Below, piece by piece: positions 1 through 9,534 of a stretch of DNA of 64,000 nucleotides (within the stretch, counting starts at the first letter, position 1; every line of letters starts with the position of its first letter). The stretch comes from an uncultured Tenacibaculum sp. Its GTDB lineage: Bacteria; Bacteroidota; Bacteroidia; Flavobacteriales; Flavobacteriaceae. Where the stretch lies: contig CANMIL010000009.1 of assembly GCA_947497895.1 (NCBI GenBank), positions 1 through 64,000 of the forward strand. The letters run 5' to 3'. A model generated the notes under the pieces. That model did not search any database. It saw only the letters and a program-made list of their open reading frames with translations, and had not been told where the DNA came from. Both the position numbers and the translations under genes were made by a program.

Positions 1-3000
1 GTCACAGTAACAAATTATGATAACAGTTTAACCTATGTTTCCACTCCAGCAGGATTAACAGTGGGAGCAACGGGAGTAGTCACAGGAGGAATTGATGGAA
101 ATTCCTATACGATCACAGCAAGCAACGGATCAGGTTGTACTTCAGTAGCATCAACAAGTTTTATAAATGATACCGATGTTCAGTTCACGACTCCAGCGGT
201 ACCAACAGTAACGGTAAGCGCGGCAAGTTGCGCGTCAGCAGCAGTTGTCACAGTAACGAATTATGATAACAGTCTAACCTATGTATCAACTCCAGCAGGA
301 TTAACAGTCGGAGCAACCGGAGTTATTACAGGAGGAATTGATGGAGATTCCTATACGATCACAGCAAGCAACGGATCAGGATGTGTTTCAGCAGCAAGTT
401 CAAGTTTTGTAAATGATACGGATGTTCAGTTAACAACTCCAGTAGCACCAACAGTAACGGTAAGCGCAGCAAGTTGTGCATCTGAGGCTATTGTGACAGT
501 TACAAATTATGATAACAGTTTAACGTATGTTTCCACTCCAGCAGGATTAACAGTGGGAGCAACGGGAGTTATCACAGGAGGAATTGATGGAGATTCTTAT
601 ACGATCACAGCGAGTAACGGATCAGGATGTACTTCAGTAGCAAGTTCAAATTTTGTAAATGATACGGATGTTCAGTTAACAACTCCAGTAGCACCAACAG
701 CGGGAGTGATAACGCAGCCAACATGTTCGGAAGGAATGGGAAGCTTTACGATTTCAGATTACGATGCCAATAGTACTTATAATTTTACACCAGCAGTAGT
801 TAGTATTTCAGTAGTCGGTTTGGTAACAGCGAATCCTGGAACCTATGCTTTTACAGTAACCAATCGAGTAGGATGTACTTCGACAGCAAGTGCGAATATT
901 GTAATAAATGCAGCTCCAACCGATTGTTTGGATACAGATGGTGATGGAGTTATTGATAGTGTTGATGTTGACGATGATAATGACGGTATTCCAGATGTTA
1001 ATGAAGGTACTGTAGATACTGACAATGATGGAATCATTGATAGTCTAGATTTAGATAGTGATAACGATGGTATACTAGATGTAGATGAAGGAGGAAATGG
1101 AGCCTTGGATACTAACGGTGATGGTACAATAGATGCCAATGATACTGGTTATACAGATACAAATAATGACGGTCAAGCTGATGCGTCAGTTGATGTTGAA
1201 GAGGAACCAGATAGGGATGGAGATGGTGTTCCGAATTATCAAGATTTAGATAGTGATAATGACGGGATTAACGATGTCATAGAGGATGAGAACATTGATA
1301 TTAATAATGATGGTATTGCAGATGGTTCAGATTCTGATGGAGATGGAATAGTTGATTCTGCCGATGCCGATAACACAGGTTTCGGTGAAGGAGTTTTGGG
1401 AGAATCAGAGAATACAGATAATGATTCAGATGGATACCCAGATTATTTGGATTTAGATAGTGATGACGATGGAGTTAATGACATTGTAGAAGGAGGAAAC
1501 GATGATATTGATGGCAATGGATTAGTAGACGGTTTAGATTCTGATGGAGATGGTATTCAGGATGCTGTAGATGAAGATCCGGCGAATTTTGGAGATGCTG
1601 GAAATACTGATGCTAACGACACCGATCCTGCTGATCCCAATAGTGGAGGAGAAGGAACCGTTGGCGATTCAGGAGTTGATACCGATGGTGATGGAATTCC
1701 TGATAGTGAGGATGGATATAATGGATATGGCGATAATGGATTAGATACGGATGGCGATGGTATTCCTGATAGTATCGATGTAGATGATGATAATGATGGT
1801 ATTCCAGATGTAAATGAAGGTTCAGTAGATACTGACAATGACGGAATTATTGATAGGCTGGATTTAGATAGTGATAATGATGGAATATTAGATGTAGATG
1901 AAGGTGGAAACGGTGATTTAGACACGAATGGAGATGGTAAGTTAGATACTAATGATATCGGTTATTTAGATACCAATAATGACGGTCAAGCAGATGCCTC
2001 AGTTGATGTTGAAGAGGAGCCAGATTTAGACGGAGACGGAGTACCAAACTATCAAGATTTAGATAGTGACAATGATGGTATAAATGATGTAATTGAAGAT
2101 GAGAATATTGATGTTAATAATGATGGTATTGCAGATGGTTCTGATTCTGATGGAGATGGTATTGTTGATTCAGCGGACGCGGACAATGGAAGTTTCGGAG
2201 AAGGAGTTTCAGGAGAATCAGATAATACTGATAGTGACTCAGATGGATACCCGGATTATCTAGATTTAGATAGCGATGATGATGGAATTAATGATGTTGT
2301 TGAAGGTGGGAATGAAGATACCGATGGTAACGGATTGGTTGATGGAACTGACACTGATGGAGATGGTATTCTAGATGCAGTAGATGAAGATCCGAGTAGT
2401 TTCGGAGATGCAGGGAATTCAGATTCTAATGATACTGACCCAGCGGATCCTGATAGTGGAGGAAATGGACCTGTTGATGATTCGGGAATCGATAGTGATG
2501 GCGATGGAATTCCTGATAGCGAAGACGGATTTGATGGATTCGGAGATAGTTCAACAGATACAGACGGAGATGGAATAGAAGACGATGTAGATGTTGACGA
2601 TGACAATGATGGAATTCCAGATATAAACGAAGGAACAGTTGATACCGATGGAGATGGGATTGTAGATAGCTTGGATTTAGATAGTGATAACGATGGAATA
2701 TTAGATGTAGACGAAGGTGGGAATGGAGCTTTAGATACCAATGGAGATGGTATGATTGATGGTAATGATACAGGATATTCAGATGCGAATAACGATGGTC
2801 AAGCTGATGCTTCTGTTGACTCTGAAGAAGAACCCGATACAGACGGAGATGGAGTGCCTAATTATCAAGATTTGGATAGTGATAATGATGGAATAAATGA
2901 TGTGATTGAAGATGAAAACACCGATGCTAATAATGATGGTATTGCGGATGGTAGTGATACAGATGGTGACGGTATCGTAGATTCTGTTGATGCCGATAAC

Positions 3001-3675
3001 AGTAGTTTCGGAGAGGGAGTTTCAGGAGAACCAGATAACACCGATAGTGATTCTGATGGACAACCAGATTATTTAGATTTAGATAGTGATGATGACGGAA
3101 TTAATGATGTTACCGAAGGCGGAAATGACGATAGTGATGGGAATGGATTGGTGGATGGTCCAGATACAGATGGTGACGGTATTTTAGATGTTGTTGATCA
3201 AGATGTAGATAATTTTGGAGATACAAATAATTCTGATGTAAATGATACCGATCCTACGGACCCAAATAGCGGAGGAAATGATGCAGTTGAAGATAGTGGA
3301 AGTGATTCTGATGGAGATGGTATTGCAGATAGTGTAGACGGACTTGATGGGTTTGGAGATGCTGTTGATTCGGATTCTTGTGTTATGGTTTATAACAACT
3401 TTAGTCCAAACGGTGATGGTATAAATGACTATTTGAAGATAGATTGTATCGAAAATTTCCCAAATAATTCAATTCAAATATTTAACCGATGGGGAAATAC
3501 CGTATTTACAAGAGAAGGATATACTAATAATGAGGCGTTTGCGTTCAAAGGTATATCCGAAGGAAGAGCCAATATAAAAGTAAATAGCAAGCTACCCGTT
3601 GGTACATATTTTTATATCTTAGACCTCGGAAATGGAGCAGAGATAAGGAAAGGTTGGATATATATAAATAGGTAG
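1..3675 (+). CDS. Giant Asp-rich repeat surface protein with T9SS type B C-terminal domain (5' partial)
   Basis: The reading frame is open at the left edge, so only the last 1224 residues are seen; the first possible internal start (GTG at 61) is not the real one. Order: Ig-like modules in 82-residue repeats (nucleotides 1 to about 705, period 246 bp), one divergent module (to about 930), then three 271-residue copies of thrombospondin type 3-like repeats full of DxDxDG calcium-binding loops (copies begin at 964, 1777 and 2590), and from about 3379 a C-terminal domain with the [12 protein letters not shown] and FNRWGNTVF motifs of the gliding-motility/type B sorting family. Such proteins cross the outer membrane by T9SS and stay on the surface or are released; adhesion is a likely role but is inferred. 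It is 30 bp from a PorP/SprF gene, the known companion of type B substrates, and probably shares its transcript. The product is very acidic. Confidence 0.9.
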   Translation, partial: VTVTNYDNSLTYVSTPAGLTVGATGVVTGGIDGNSYTITASNGSGCTSVASTSFINDTDVQFTTPAVPTVTVSAASCASAAVVTVTNYDNSLTYVSTPAGLTVGATGVITGGIDGDSYTITASNGSGCVSAASSSFVNDTDVQLTTPVAPTVTVSAASCASEAIVTVTNYDNSLTYVSTPAGLTVGATGVITGGIDGDSYTITASNGSGCTSVASSNFVNDTDVQLTTPVAPTAGVITQPTCSEGMGSFTISDYDANSTYNFTPAVVSISVVGLVTANPGTYAFTVTNRVGCTSTASANIVINAAPTDCLDTDGDGVIDSVDVDDDNDGIPDVNEGTVDTDNDGIIDSLDLDSDNDGILDVDEGGNGALDTNGDGTIDANDTGYTDTNNDGQADASVDVEEEPDRDGDGVPNYQDLDSDNDGINDVIEDENIDINNDGIADGSDSDGDGIVDSADADNTGFGEGVLGESENTDNDSDGYPDYLDLDSDDDGVNDIVEGGNDDIDGNGLVDGLDSDGDGIQDAVDEDPANFGDAGNTDANDTDPADPNSGGEGTVGDSGVDTDGDGIPDSEDGYNGYGDNGLDTDGDGIPDSIDVDDDNDGIPDVNEGSVDTDNDGIIDRLDLDSDNDGILDVDEGGNGDLDTNGDGKLDTNDIGYLDTNNDGQADASVDVEEEPDLDGDGVPNYQDLDSDNDGINDVIEDENIDVNNDGIADGSDSDGDGIVDSADADNGSFGEGVSGESDNTDSDSDGYPDYLDLDSDDDGINDVVEGGNEDTDGNGLVDGTDTDGDGILDAVDEDPSSFGDAGNSDSNDTDPADPDSGGNGPVDDSGIDSDGDGIPDSEDGFDGFGDSSTDTDGDGIEDDVDVDDDNDGIPDINEGTVDTDGDGIVDSLDLDSDNDGILDVDEGGNGALDTNGDGMIDGNDTGYSDANNDGQADASVDSEEEPDTDGDGVPNYQDLDSDNDGINDVIEDENTDANNDGIADGSDTDGDGIVDSVDADNSSFGEGVSGEPDNTDSDSDGQPDYLDLDSDDDGINDVTEGGNDDSDGNGLVDGPDTDGDGILDVVDQDVDNFGDTNNSDVNDTDPTDPNSGGNDAVEDSGSDSDGDGIADSVDGLDGFGDAVDSDSCVMVYNNFSPNGDGINDYLKIDCIENFPNNSIQIFNRWGNTVFTREGYTNNEAFAFKGISEGRANIKVNSKLPVGTYFYILDLGNGAEIRKGWIYINR

Positions 3676-3705
3676 TTTATAATAGAATAATTAAGAAGTT
3701 TTAAA

Positions 3706-4629
3706 ATGAAATTATTTTCGAAATTAATCTGTTTCATAGCTGTTTGTTTCATGACAAATAGTTATGGTCAACAGGATCCGCAATTCACTCAATATATGTT
3801 TAATACAATGAGTGTAAATCCAGCCTATGCGGGGTCAAGAGGACATACAGTAATTACGGCTTTGGCCAGAACTCAATGGGTTGGTTTTGAAGGAGCGCCT
3901 GATACTCAGAATCTAAGTTATGATTCCCCAATTGGTTTTGCAGGATTAGGGATAGGAGTGAACCTAGTAAACGATAAAATTGGTCCTTCGAGTGAGGTGT
4001 ATTTTGATGCGAACATGTCTTATACGATTAAAACTGCAGAAAATGGAAATTTGGCCTTTGGATTAAGACTTGGAGGTAGGTTTTTGAATATTGACTGGAC
4101 GAAAGGAAATGTTGTTGAAGATGAAAGTTTATTCCAAAATAATATTAATGGAAGGTTTTTACCGACAGTTGGAGCGGGGGTTTATTATCACCAAGAAAAG
4201 TGGTACATGGGATTATCAGTGCCTAATTTTTTAAGATCAGAGCACTATGATGCTAACTTAGGTAGTCAAGGAATTACGGCAGTAGAAAGAATGCACTTCT
4301 TTTTCATAACAGGTTATGTATTTGATTTAAACGAAAGTATTAAGTTTAAACCAGCAGCTTTACTTAAAGGAGTTACTGGAGCTCCATTATCTCTAGATAT
4401 TTCGGCTAATTTTCTGTTTAATGACAAATTTAGAACAGGAATAGCATGGAGATGGGATGATTCAATAAGTGCACTTTTAGGTTTTCAAGCAACAGATTCA
4501 CTTTTAATAGGATATGCATACGATTTAACAACCTCAAATTACAATGTGGTAAATTCTGGAACACATGAGGTTATGTTGAGATATGAAATTCTAAATCCAT
4601 TAAAAATTAGATCACCAAGATTCTTTTAA
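3706..4629 (+). CDS. PorP/SprF family T9SS outer-membrane protein
   Basis: A 307-residue protein with an N-terminal signal peptide (hydrophobic stretch to about residue 20, ending SYG-QQ) followed by the family signature QDPQFTQYMFN and NPAYAGSRG. The rest alternates aromatic beta strands and turns, as expected for an outer-membrane barrel. PorP/SprF proteins help deliver or anchor T9SS substrates that carry a type B C-terminal domain, and their genes usually follow directly behind the substrate gene, as here (30 bp downstream of the repeat adhesin). Eleven bases separate it from the next gene. This is one of many SprF-like paralogues expected in such genomes, so it is probably the dedicated partner of the upstream protein rather than the core SprF; that choice is inference. 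Confidence 0.92.
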   Translation: MKLFSKLICFIAVCFMTNSYGQQDPQFTQYMFNTMSVNPAYAGSRGHTVITALARTQWVGFEGAPDTQNLSYDSPIGFAGLGIGVNLVNDKIGPSSEVYFDANMSYTIKTAENGNLAFGLRLGGRFLNIDWTKGNVVEDESLFQNNINGRFLPTVGAGVYYHQEKWYMGLSVPNFLRSEHYDANLGSQGITAVERMHFFFITGYVFDLNESIKFKPAALLKGVTGAPLSLDISANFLFNDKFRTGIAWRWDDSISALLGFQATDSLLIGYAYDLTTSNYNVVNSGTHEVMLRYEILNPLKIRSPRFF

Positions 4630-4640
4630 AATACAAACTA

Positions 4641-6773
4641 ATGAAATTACGAGGGAGAAGTTTATTGTTGTTAGCAGCATTAAGTTTTGCTAAAATATCA
4701 GCACAAAGCAAGAGGGTGGCAGATAGATATTTTGAAGAGTTTTCATTTGTTCAATCAGCAGAGCTCTACAAGGCGATTGTTGTTGAAAAGGGAGATTCAT
4801 CAAAACATGTATTAAGTCGTTTGGCAGATTCTTATTATAACAATGCCAATACTTCTGAAGCACTTAATTGGTATGAAATACTGATAAAGAAGTACAATGA
4901 TGATATTTCGGATAAATATCTTTTTAGATATGCACAGGTATTAAGAAGTAATGGAGATTATAAAAAGTCGGATTCTATATTTTTGAAGTTAGCTGAAAAA
5001 GGAGGAAAGAATAATAGAACGGCAGAATTAGAAAACAAAAATTACTTACTTGATTATTCCAAAACAGAAGATCAAAGAATAGGTATTAGAAATTTGAAAT
5101 TAAATACACATTATTCTGAATATGGTGGTTTTCTGCTAAACGGTTATGCATATTTTTCTTCTTCTGCACCTAAAAATGATAAGAAACAAAAGCTTTATAA
5201 ATGGAATAATCAACCATTTTTAAATATTTATAAGGCTAAAGAAAGTATCGAATCTTTGGAGTCTAATGTAAAGGATACGGTATTGGAACTTTATGATAGA
5301 AAAATTTTACCAGCTCCAATAACAACGAAATATCATGAAGGTAAACCCGTTTTTACAAAAGATGGGAAAACGATGTATTTTACTCGTAATAATTTTGATG
5401 GTAAAAAGGTTAGTAAAGATAGAAAACGATCAGTAAACCTTAAAATTTATAAATCAAGATTAATCAATGGTGAATGGTCTAAAGTTGAAGAATTACCATT
5501 CAGTAGCGACGATTATTCGGTCGGTCACCCAGCGCTAAGTCCCGATGAAAAGAAATTATATTTTGTTTCTAATATGCCAGGAGGTTTTGGGGGAAGTGAT
5601 GTGTATTCAGTAGATATTACAGGGATGAATGAGTATAGTGACCCTATTAATTTGGGGCAACAAGTAAATACTTCAGATAATGAAAGGTTTCCTTTTATAG
5701 GAGAGGATGGGACATTATATTTTTCTTCTGACGGTCATTTAGGTTATGGATTGTTGGATATTTTCCAAACAAAATTATTAGACGACGGTAACTACTCAAA
5801 AGCAGCTAACTTGGGAGAACCTTTCAATAGTAAAAAGGATGATTTCGCCTTTTACATTGATAAAGTTGGTAAAAAGGGTTTCTTTACTTCTAATAGAAAA
5901 GGAGGAAAAGGAGATGACGATATTTATAGTTTCTATATTTATCAAGATGTCTGTGAAAAGATTGTTTCAGGAAGAATTATTGATGCCAAATTAGGTAAGA
6001 AAATAGCTGGAGCTAATATAAAGTTAATTAACTCGGAAGGAGAGGTAATTGATGAAACGTTTTCTAATGAAAAAGGAAAATATTCATTTAAAAAGGTTCC
6101 TTGTGACCTAGAATTGATGATATCGGCTAGTAAATTCGACCATAAGTCTGATAAGGTAGCTGTAAATACTAGGGATAAGGATATTGAGGTTGTAAAAGCT
6201 GATTTAAAGTTAACACCATTAATTATAGGAGACCAAATTGTAATCAACCCTATATATTTCGATTTTAATAAATCTGACATTAGAGAGGATGCGGAGTATG
6301 AGTTGGAGAATATTATTACTGTAATGAAAAACCACCCAGAAATCGTTATTAAAATTGAAGCACATACGGATAGTAGAGGTAATGATCTTTATAATAAAAA
6401 GCTTTCGGATAGACGAGCTAAATCTACGAGAGATTATATAGTGTCTAGAGGTATTGGTAAGAATAGAATTGAAAGTGCAATTGGTTATGGTGAAGAAAGA
6501 TTGTTGAACAATTGTACAAATGCAAGAAGGAATAAATGTACAGAAAAAGAGCATCAAGTTAACCGTAGATCGTACTTTTTCATAGTTAAAGGAAAGGAGT
6601 TTATTAAAGCTAAACAACAGGCGGAGATTATTAAAATGAAAAAGAGGATGAGTCGAAAAAATAGTTATTTGAATTTCTTAAGAAATAACTTTAAAAAAGG
6701 AAAGAAAGCTAAAAACAATAAATGTCTGGTTGGAGAAAACTGCGATAATAAAGAATCTCCAAACAAGATGTAA
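4641..6773 (+). CDS. PorE-like OmpA family protein (TPR, PD40 propeller, CRD, OmpA)
   Basis: A 710-residue protein with a signal peptide (ends about ISA-QS), TPR-like helices (about 25-130), PD40/WD40-like propeller blades (about 150-435, with repeated LSPDEKKLYFVSN-type strands), a carboxypeptidase regulatory-like fold (about 440-525) and an OmpA peptidoglycan-binding domain (about 535-650, with YFDFNKSDIR and EAHTDSRG motifs). This domain order matches PorE, the T9SS protein that links the complex to peptidoglycan, and the paralogues found behind PorP/SprF genes. The C-terminal 50 residues are lysine-rich. It forms an operon with the two genes upstream. Its TAA stop (6771-6773) lies inside the target duplication of an IS256-family element, so the natural terminator is now 1.35 kb away at about 8128. 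Confidence 0.88.
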   Translation: MKLRGRSLLLLAALSFAKISAQSKRVADRYFEEFSFVQSAELYKAIVVEKGDSSKHVLSRLADSYYNNANTSEALNWYEILIKKYNDDISDKYLFRYAQVLRSNGDYKKSDSIFLKLAEKGGKNNRTAELENKNYLLDYSKTEDQRIGIRNLKLNTHYSEYGGFLLNGYAYFSSSAPKNDKKQKLYKWNNQPFLNIYKAKESIESLESNVKDTVLELYDRKILPAPITTKYHEGKPVFTKDGKTMYFTRNNFDGKKVSKDRKRSVNLKIYKSRLINGEWSKVEELPFSSDDYSVGHPALSPDEKKLYFVSNMPGGFGGSDVYSVDITGMNEYSDPINLGQQVNTSDNERFPFIGEDGTLYFSSDGHLGYGLLDIFQTKLLDDGNYSKAANLGEPFNSKKDDFAFYIDKVGKKGFFTSNRKGGKGDDDIYSFYIYQDVCEKIVSGRIIDAKLGKKIAGANIKLINSEGEVIDETFSNEKGKYSFKKVPCDLELMISASKFDHKSDKVAVNTRDKDIEVVKADLKLTPLIIGDQIVINPIYFDFNKSDIREDAEYELENIITVMKNHPEIVIKIEAHTDSRGNDLYNKKLSDRRAKSTRDYIVSRGIGKNRIESAIGYGEERLLNNCTNARRNKCTEKEHQVNRRSYFFIVKGKEFIKAKQQAEIIKMKKRMSRKNSYLNFLRNNFKKGKKAKNNKCLVGENCDNKESPNKM

Positions 6774-6778
6774 AAAAT

Positions 6779-6806
6779 GACACTATCCCAAAAAGTGTGT
6801 AAGTTT
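6779..6806 (+). repeat. Left terminal inverted repeat of the IS256-family element
   Basis: Aligned without gaps to the reverse complement of 8092-8119, it matches at about 19 of 28 positions, including the contiguous block TGTGTAAGTTT. The outermost base is adjacent to the TAAAAAAT duplication. Confidence 0.8.
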
Positions 6807-6813
6807 AAAATAT

Positions 6814-6842
6814 CAGGGTTAAGGTTTTAAATCTTAATCCTG
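6814..6842. repeat. Subterminal hairpin overlapping the transposase stop
   Basis: Arms CAGGGTTAAG (6814-6823) and CTTAATCCTG (6833-6842) pair with one mismatch around a 9-base loop. It covers the transposase stop codon and lies just inside the left inverted repeat. It may end transposase transcription or damp read-through from the OmpA operon. Confidence 0.55.
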
Positions 6843-8023
6843 TCTTCAAATATAGCCAAAAACTGGTTAAGAATAATTCCCCAGTTTCTAACGGGCATTG
6901 TCCATTTTTTTGTACTCTGTCTTAAAGCCAAGAAAACAGATTTAATTACAGCTTCGTCTGTTGGATATGAGAGTTTATTTTTGGTGTATTTTCGAATTTT
7001 TCCATTTAAATTTTCAATTAGGTTCGTGGTATAAATAATGGTTCTAATTTCAATAGGGAAGTCAAAGAACACGGTAAGTTCATCCCAGTTGTTTTCCCAG
7101 CTTTTTATGGCATAAGAGTACTTTGAGTTCCATTTGATTTTAAAATCTTCTAAAGCTGCTTTAGCGGCTTCTTTGGTGGGCGCTGTGTAGATTTGCTTCA
7201 TATCAAGAGTAAAAGACTTTTTATCTCTCCACACGACATATCTACAAGAATTTCTAATTTGATGAACTACACATATTTGAGTGGTAGAATTAGGGAAAAC
7301 TGTTTTTATAGTATCAGTAAATCCATTTAAATTATCAGTAGCTGTTATCAATATATCCTGAGTCCCTCTAGCTTTAATGTCGGTTAATACGGTCATCCAA
7401 AAAGCAGATGATTCATTTTTACCTAGCCATAAGCCTAGCACTTCTTTCTTACCATCTGTTCTCAAGCCTACTGCTATATAGATGGTTTTATTGATAACCT
7501 TAGAGTTTTCTCTAACTTTAAAAACAATACCATCCATCCATACAATTAAATAAGTGGCTTCTAATGGTCTATTCTTCCAAGCTATTATATCATTGGTGAT
7601 TTTATCTGTAATTCGAGATATAGTAGAACTAGAGATATTAAAACCGTAAAGTTCTTTTATTTGATCTTCAATGTCGCTAGTACTCATTCCCTTGGCATAT
7701 AGGGATATGATGATATTCTCAACTCCATCAGAAGTACTTTCTCTTTTCTTGACAAGCATAGGGCTAAAACTGCCTTCTCTGTCTCTAGGAACTTGTATCT
7801 CTGTTTCGCCTAATGAGGTTTTTAATTTCTTTTTAGAATATCCGTTGCGAACATTACCAGTACTACTTTTCTTATGTTTTTCATAGTCTAAATGAGCATC
7901 TAATTCTCCTTCTAGAATCTTTTCCACACCTCGTTTATGAAGCTCTTCTAGGAAACTGGTTAATTCTGAACCGTTACTGAATTGTTTTAAAAAGTCGTCG
8001 TTTAATAAATCTTCTGGTTTCAT
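6827..8023 (-). CDS. IS256-family transposase
   Basis: A 398-residue mutator-type DDE transposase, the usual length for IS256. Likely catalytic residues are D164 (in VWMDGI), D230 (in TATDNLNG) and E337 (in TTNLIENLN). The family C-x2-H motif follows the second Asp (C251, H254, in CVVHQIRN). The N-terminal 150 residues form the helical DNA-binding region. No frameshift or internal stop is seen, so the enzyme should be active. The gene runs tail to tail with the OmpA-family gene. A 36-bp perfect palindrome lies just upstream of its start and another hairpin overlaps its stop. Confidence 0.95.
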   Translation of the reverse strand: MKPEDLLNDDFLKQFSNGSELTSFLEELHKRGVEKILEGELDAHLDYEKHKKSSTGNVRNGYSKKKLKTSLGETEIQVPRDREGSFSPMLVKKRESTSDGVENIIISLYAKGMSTSDIEDQIKELYGFNISSSTISRITDKITNDIIAWKNRPLEATYLIVWMDGIVFKVRENSKVINKTIYIAVGLRTDGKKEVLGLWLGKNESSAFWMTVLTDIKARGTQDILITATDNLNGFTDTIKTVFPNSTTQICVVHQIRNSCRYVVWRDKKSFTLDMKQIYTAPTKEAAKAALEDFKIKWNSKYSYAIKSWENNWDELTVFFDFPIEIRTIIYTTNLIENLNGKIRKYTKNKLSYPTDEAVIKSVFLALRQSTKKWTMPVRNWGIILNQFLAIFEDRIKI

Positions 8024-8054
8024 CTTTGCGTAAAATTTTAAAATTAATTATTAA

Positions 8055-8090
8055 AAAAATATCGGGGTTGAATTCAACCCCGATATTTTT
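8055..8090. repeat. Perfect 36-bp palindrome upstream of the transposase gene
   Basis: Every base from 8055 to 8072 pairs with 8090 back to 8073; the centre is TTGAATTCAA. It lies between the outer inverted repeat and the transposase start (8023). In RNA read in from outside it would form a strong hairpin ahead of the gene, as IS elements use to block impinging transcription. That role is inferred. Confidence 0.85.
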
Positions 8091-8091
8091 A

Positions 8092-8119
8092 AAACTTACA
8101 CAGTTTATAAGATACTACC
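8092..8119 (-). repeat. Right terminal inverted repeat of the IS256-family element
   Basis: Partner of 6779-6806. Read on the minus strand it begins GGTAGTATC and ends in the shared TGTGTAAGTTT block. It is followed on the plus strand by the second copy of TAAAAAAT. Confidence 0.8.
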
Positions 8120-8127
8120 TAAAAAAT

Positions 8128-8158
8128 AAAACTCCGAACATTGCTCGGAGTTTTTTTG
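8128..8158. terminator. Bidirectional intrinsic terminator, original terminator of the OmpA operon
   Basis: Stem AAACTCCGA (from 8128) pairs with TCGGAGTTT (8145-8153) and is followed by a run of seven T. On the minus strand the flanking A-rich stretch gives a T tract after the 65-residue gene. Removing the insertion sequence would place it within about 10 bases of the OmpA stop codon. Confidence 0.85.
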
Positions 8159-8173
8159 TCATGTAAAAACGTT

Positions 8174-8371
8174 TTATCTTTTTACTATCGCCATACATGC
8201 GTATAGCTCTGGTCTTGTAGCTGTAAATTCTCTGAGCCAAATTTTTAATTCATTTATCTCGTGAGGTAATAGTCTAGTCAAAGCTTTCTCTAGTTCCTTA
8301 CAAAATAGTTCAGAGTTGAAACTAACTTTTTTGAGTATAGTTTTGGTGTACTCATACATAGCTCTTGCCAT
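8174..8371 (-). CDS. Small conserved flavobacterial protein (65 aa), function unknown
   Basis: A 65-residue protein without signal peptide or membrane segment, predicted mostly helical (MARAMYEYTKTILKKVSF at the start, then ELFCKELEKALTRLLPHEI). I recognise it as a short protein conserved across flavobacteria but know no function. It has single cysteines near residues 24 and 59 and a basic C-terminus. It stands alone between the terminator at 8128-8158 and the terminator at 8452-8477, so it is its own transcription unit. Its size and helical character would suit a small regulator or adaptor, but nothing in the sequence shows this. Confidence 0.7.
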   Translation of the reverse strand: MARAMYEYTKTILKKVSFNSELFCKELEKALTRLLPHEINELKIWLREFTATRPELYACMAIVKR

Positions 8372-8451
8372 ATCTTAGGGGATTTGAGTTAATTTTCGCA
8401 TGTTCCTAATTTACAAAAAAATAAGAACTTAATTGTTAAAGTTGAGTAAAA

Positions 8452-8477
8452 AAAAATCTGACCGAAGTCAGATTTTT
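8452..8477 (-). terminator. Intrinsic terminator of the 88-residue gene, UUCG-type loop
   Basis: On the minus strand AAAAATCTGAC and GTCAGATTTTT pair perfectly around TTCG, an exceptionally stable tetraloop, followed by T residues. It lies just past the stop codon at 8484. Confidence 0.9.
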
Positions 8478-8483
8478 AAGAAT

Positions 8484-8750
8484 TTATAGGTTGTTAGCTC
8501 TTTCTAGTAGAGCTACAGCTTTACTTTCAAGCTCTTGACTAATGGCTTTAAAATGGCTTCTAGCGCTTTCAAAATCATTACTATTAACCTTATTTAAAAG
8601 ATCATCATAAACGTCATATGCATCGTCAAGTATAGCGTTAGATGCTGTCAAATCTCCACTAGGATTCTTTTTTTGCCAGTCATCACATATAGTGGCGATT
8701 GCTCCTAAAGTATAATTGATGTCTTTTTTTAAGTTTTTAATACTTGCCAT
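8484..8750 (-). CDS. Small conserved protein (88 aa), function unknown
   Basis: The open frame reaches 8768, but I place the start at the internal ATG at 8750 (MASIKNLKKDIN), because a TAAATTTG promoter element (8766-8773) overlaps the longer start. The 88-residue product is soluble, acidic and helical, with DDWQKK and DDAYDVYDDLLNKV motifs and a heptad-like C-terminus. It resembles a family of roughly 90-residue proteins found in many flavobacteria; no function is known to me. It is followed by a strong terminator and preceded by its own promoter, so it is monocistronic. Confidence 0.7.
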   Translation of the reverse strand: MASIKNLKKDINYTLGAIATICDDWQKKNPSGDLTASNAILDDAYDVYDDLLNKVNSNDFESARSHFKAISQELESKAVALLERANNL

Positions 8751-8765
8751 AATTTTATTTTTTGG

Positions 8766-8773
8766 CAAATTTA
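8766..8773 (-). promoter_or_regulatory. Promoter -7 element for the 88-residue gene
   Basis: Minus-strand TAAATTTG matches the Bacteroidota -7 consensus TAnnTTTG exactly. No clear TTG -33 box is seen. It sets transcription start only a few bases before the ATG at 8750. Confidence 0.5.
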
Positions 8774-8841
8774 AAGGTTTTCTCTTTATTCCGAATAAGA
8801 ATGTATTTAAAATTATCTTATTAATTGGTTAAAAAAGAGCA

Positions 8842-9534
8842 TTATACAAATTTTAGTAATTCTTTAATATTATTAATGGTAATATAATCCTCATTTAATG
8901 AGCTAGAATTCACTTGTTCGTATTGCCATGTCGTATGGAAAGGAACATGAATCGCTTGCCCGCCTATATTGAGTATGGGAAGTATATCGGATTTTAAAGA
9001 ATTACCAACCATTAGAAAATTTTCTGGCTTAGTATCAATATGTTTTAGAAGTTTCGTGTAGTCGTCCTCTTTTTTCTCACTCATTACTTCGATGTGATGA
9101 AAATATTGAAGTATTCCCGATTTTTTAAGTTTCTTTTCTTGATCCAAAAGATCGCCCTTAGTTGCAACTATAAGTTTATACTTTGTACTAAGATGTTGTA
9201 ATACCTCTTCAACGTTATCAAGAACAATAACAGGTTTTTCCAGCATATCTTTGCCTATCTGCAATATTCTGTTGGAAATATCACCAGATAAAGCTCCATT
9301 TGATAGTTCAAGTGCACATTCCATCATCGATAAAACAAAGCCCTTAATTCCATATCCATACAATGGGAGATTTGCAATTTCCTTTTTGAATAGCTCCTGA
9401 TGGATTTTATTCTCGGTTTCGTAATTAGATAGTAAAGCTGCAAATTCATTTTCAGCTTCCCTGAAATAGGTTTCATTTACCCATAAGGTATCATCGGCAT
9501 CGAAGGCTATTACTTTGATATTATCTTTAATCAT
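8842..9534 (-). CDS. HAD-superfamily hydrolase coupled to kdsB
   Basis: A 230-residue cytosolic haloacid dehalogenase-type phosphatase. Motif I is FDADDTLW with the nucleophile D12 and acid D14; a motif II/III region lies around [19 protein letters not shown]; motif IV is [12 protein letters not shown], supplying the Mg-binding Asp. A helical cap (about 20-110) separates motifs I and II, unlike the compact capless KdsC. The gene overlaps the end of kdsB by four bases (ATGA), a sign of translational coupling. KDO-8-phosphate phosphatase activity is therefore a fair guess from context, but the cap means other sugar or nucleotide phosphates are equally possible. Confidence 0.85.
   Translation of the reverse strand: MIKDNIKVIAFDADDTLWVNETYFREAENEFAALLSNYETENKIHQELFKKEIANLPLYGYGIKGFVLSMMECALELSNGALSGDISNRILQIGKDMLEKPVIVLDNVEEVLQHLSTKYKLIVATKGDLLDQEKKLKKSGILQYFHHIEVMSEKKEDDYTKLLKHIDTKPENFLMVGNSLKSDILPILNIGGQAIHVPFHTTWQYEQVNSSSLNEDYITINNIKELLKFV

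Larger units (their letters stand above)
6771..8127. mobile_element. IS256-family insertion sequence with 8-bp target duplication
   Basis: The element proper spans 6779-8119 (1341 bp). Its ends are imperfect inverted repeats (6779-6806 and 8092-8119) sharing the inner block TGTGTAAGTTT and an outer TATC. Direct copies of TAAAAAAT flank it at 6771-6778 and 8120-8127, the 8-bp duplication typical of IS256 transposition. It holds one transposase gene on the minus strand. Intact ends, an intact gene and a perfect duplication suggest recent insertion. The left duplication includes the stop codon of the OmpA-family gene. Confidence 0.93.

Noticed and set aside
843..2741. Long minus-strand frames rich in Ser and Pro opposite the calcium-binding repeats
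   Set aside because: They are mirror frames of the repetitive GAT/GGT codons and have no family features; the plus-strand repeat protein explains the sequence.
1..3378. Possible CRISPR or tandem-repeat array
   Set aside because: Repeat periods (246 and 813 bp) are multiples of three and keep one open frame; there are no unique spacers.
5942..6617. Minus-strand frames opposite the OmpA domain
   Set aside because: They lack recognisable motifs and overlap a well-defined OmpA domain.
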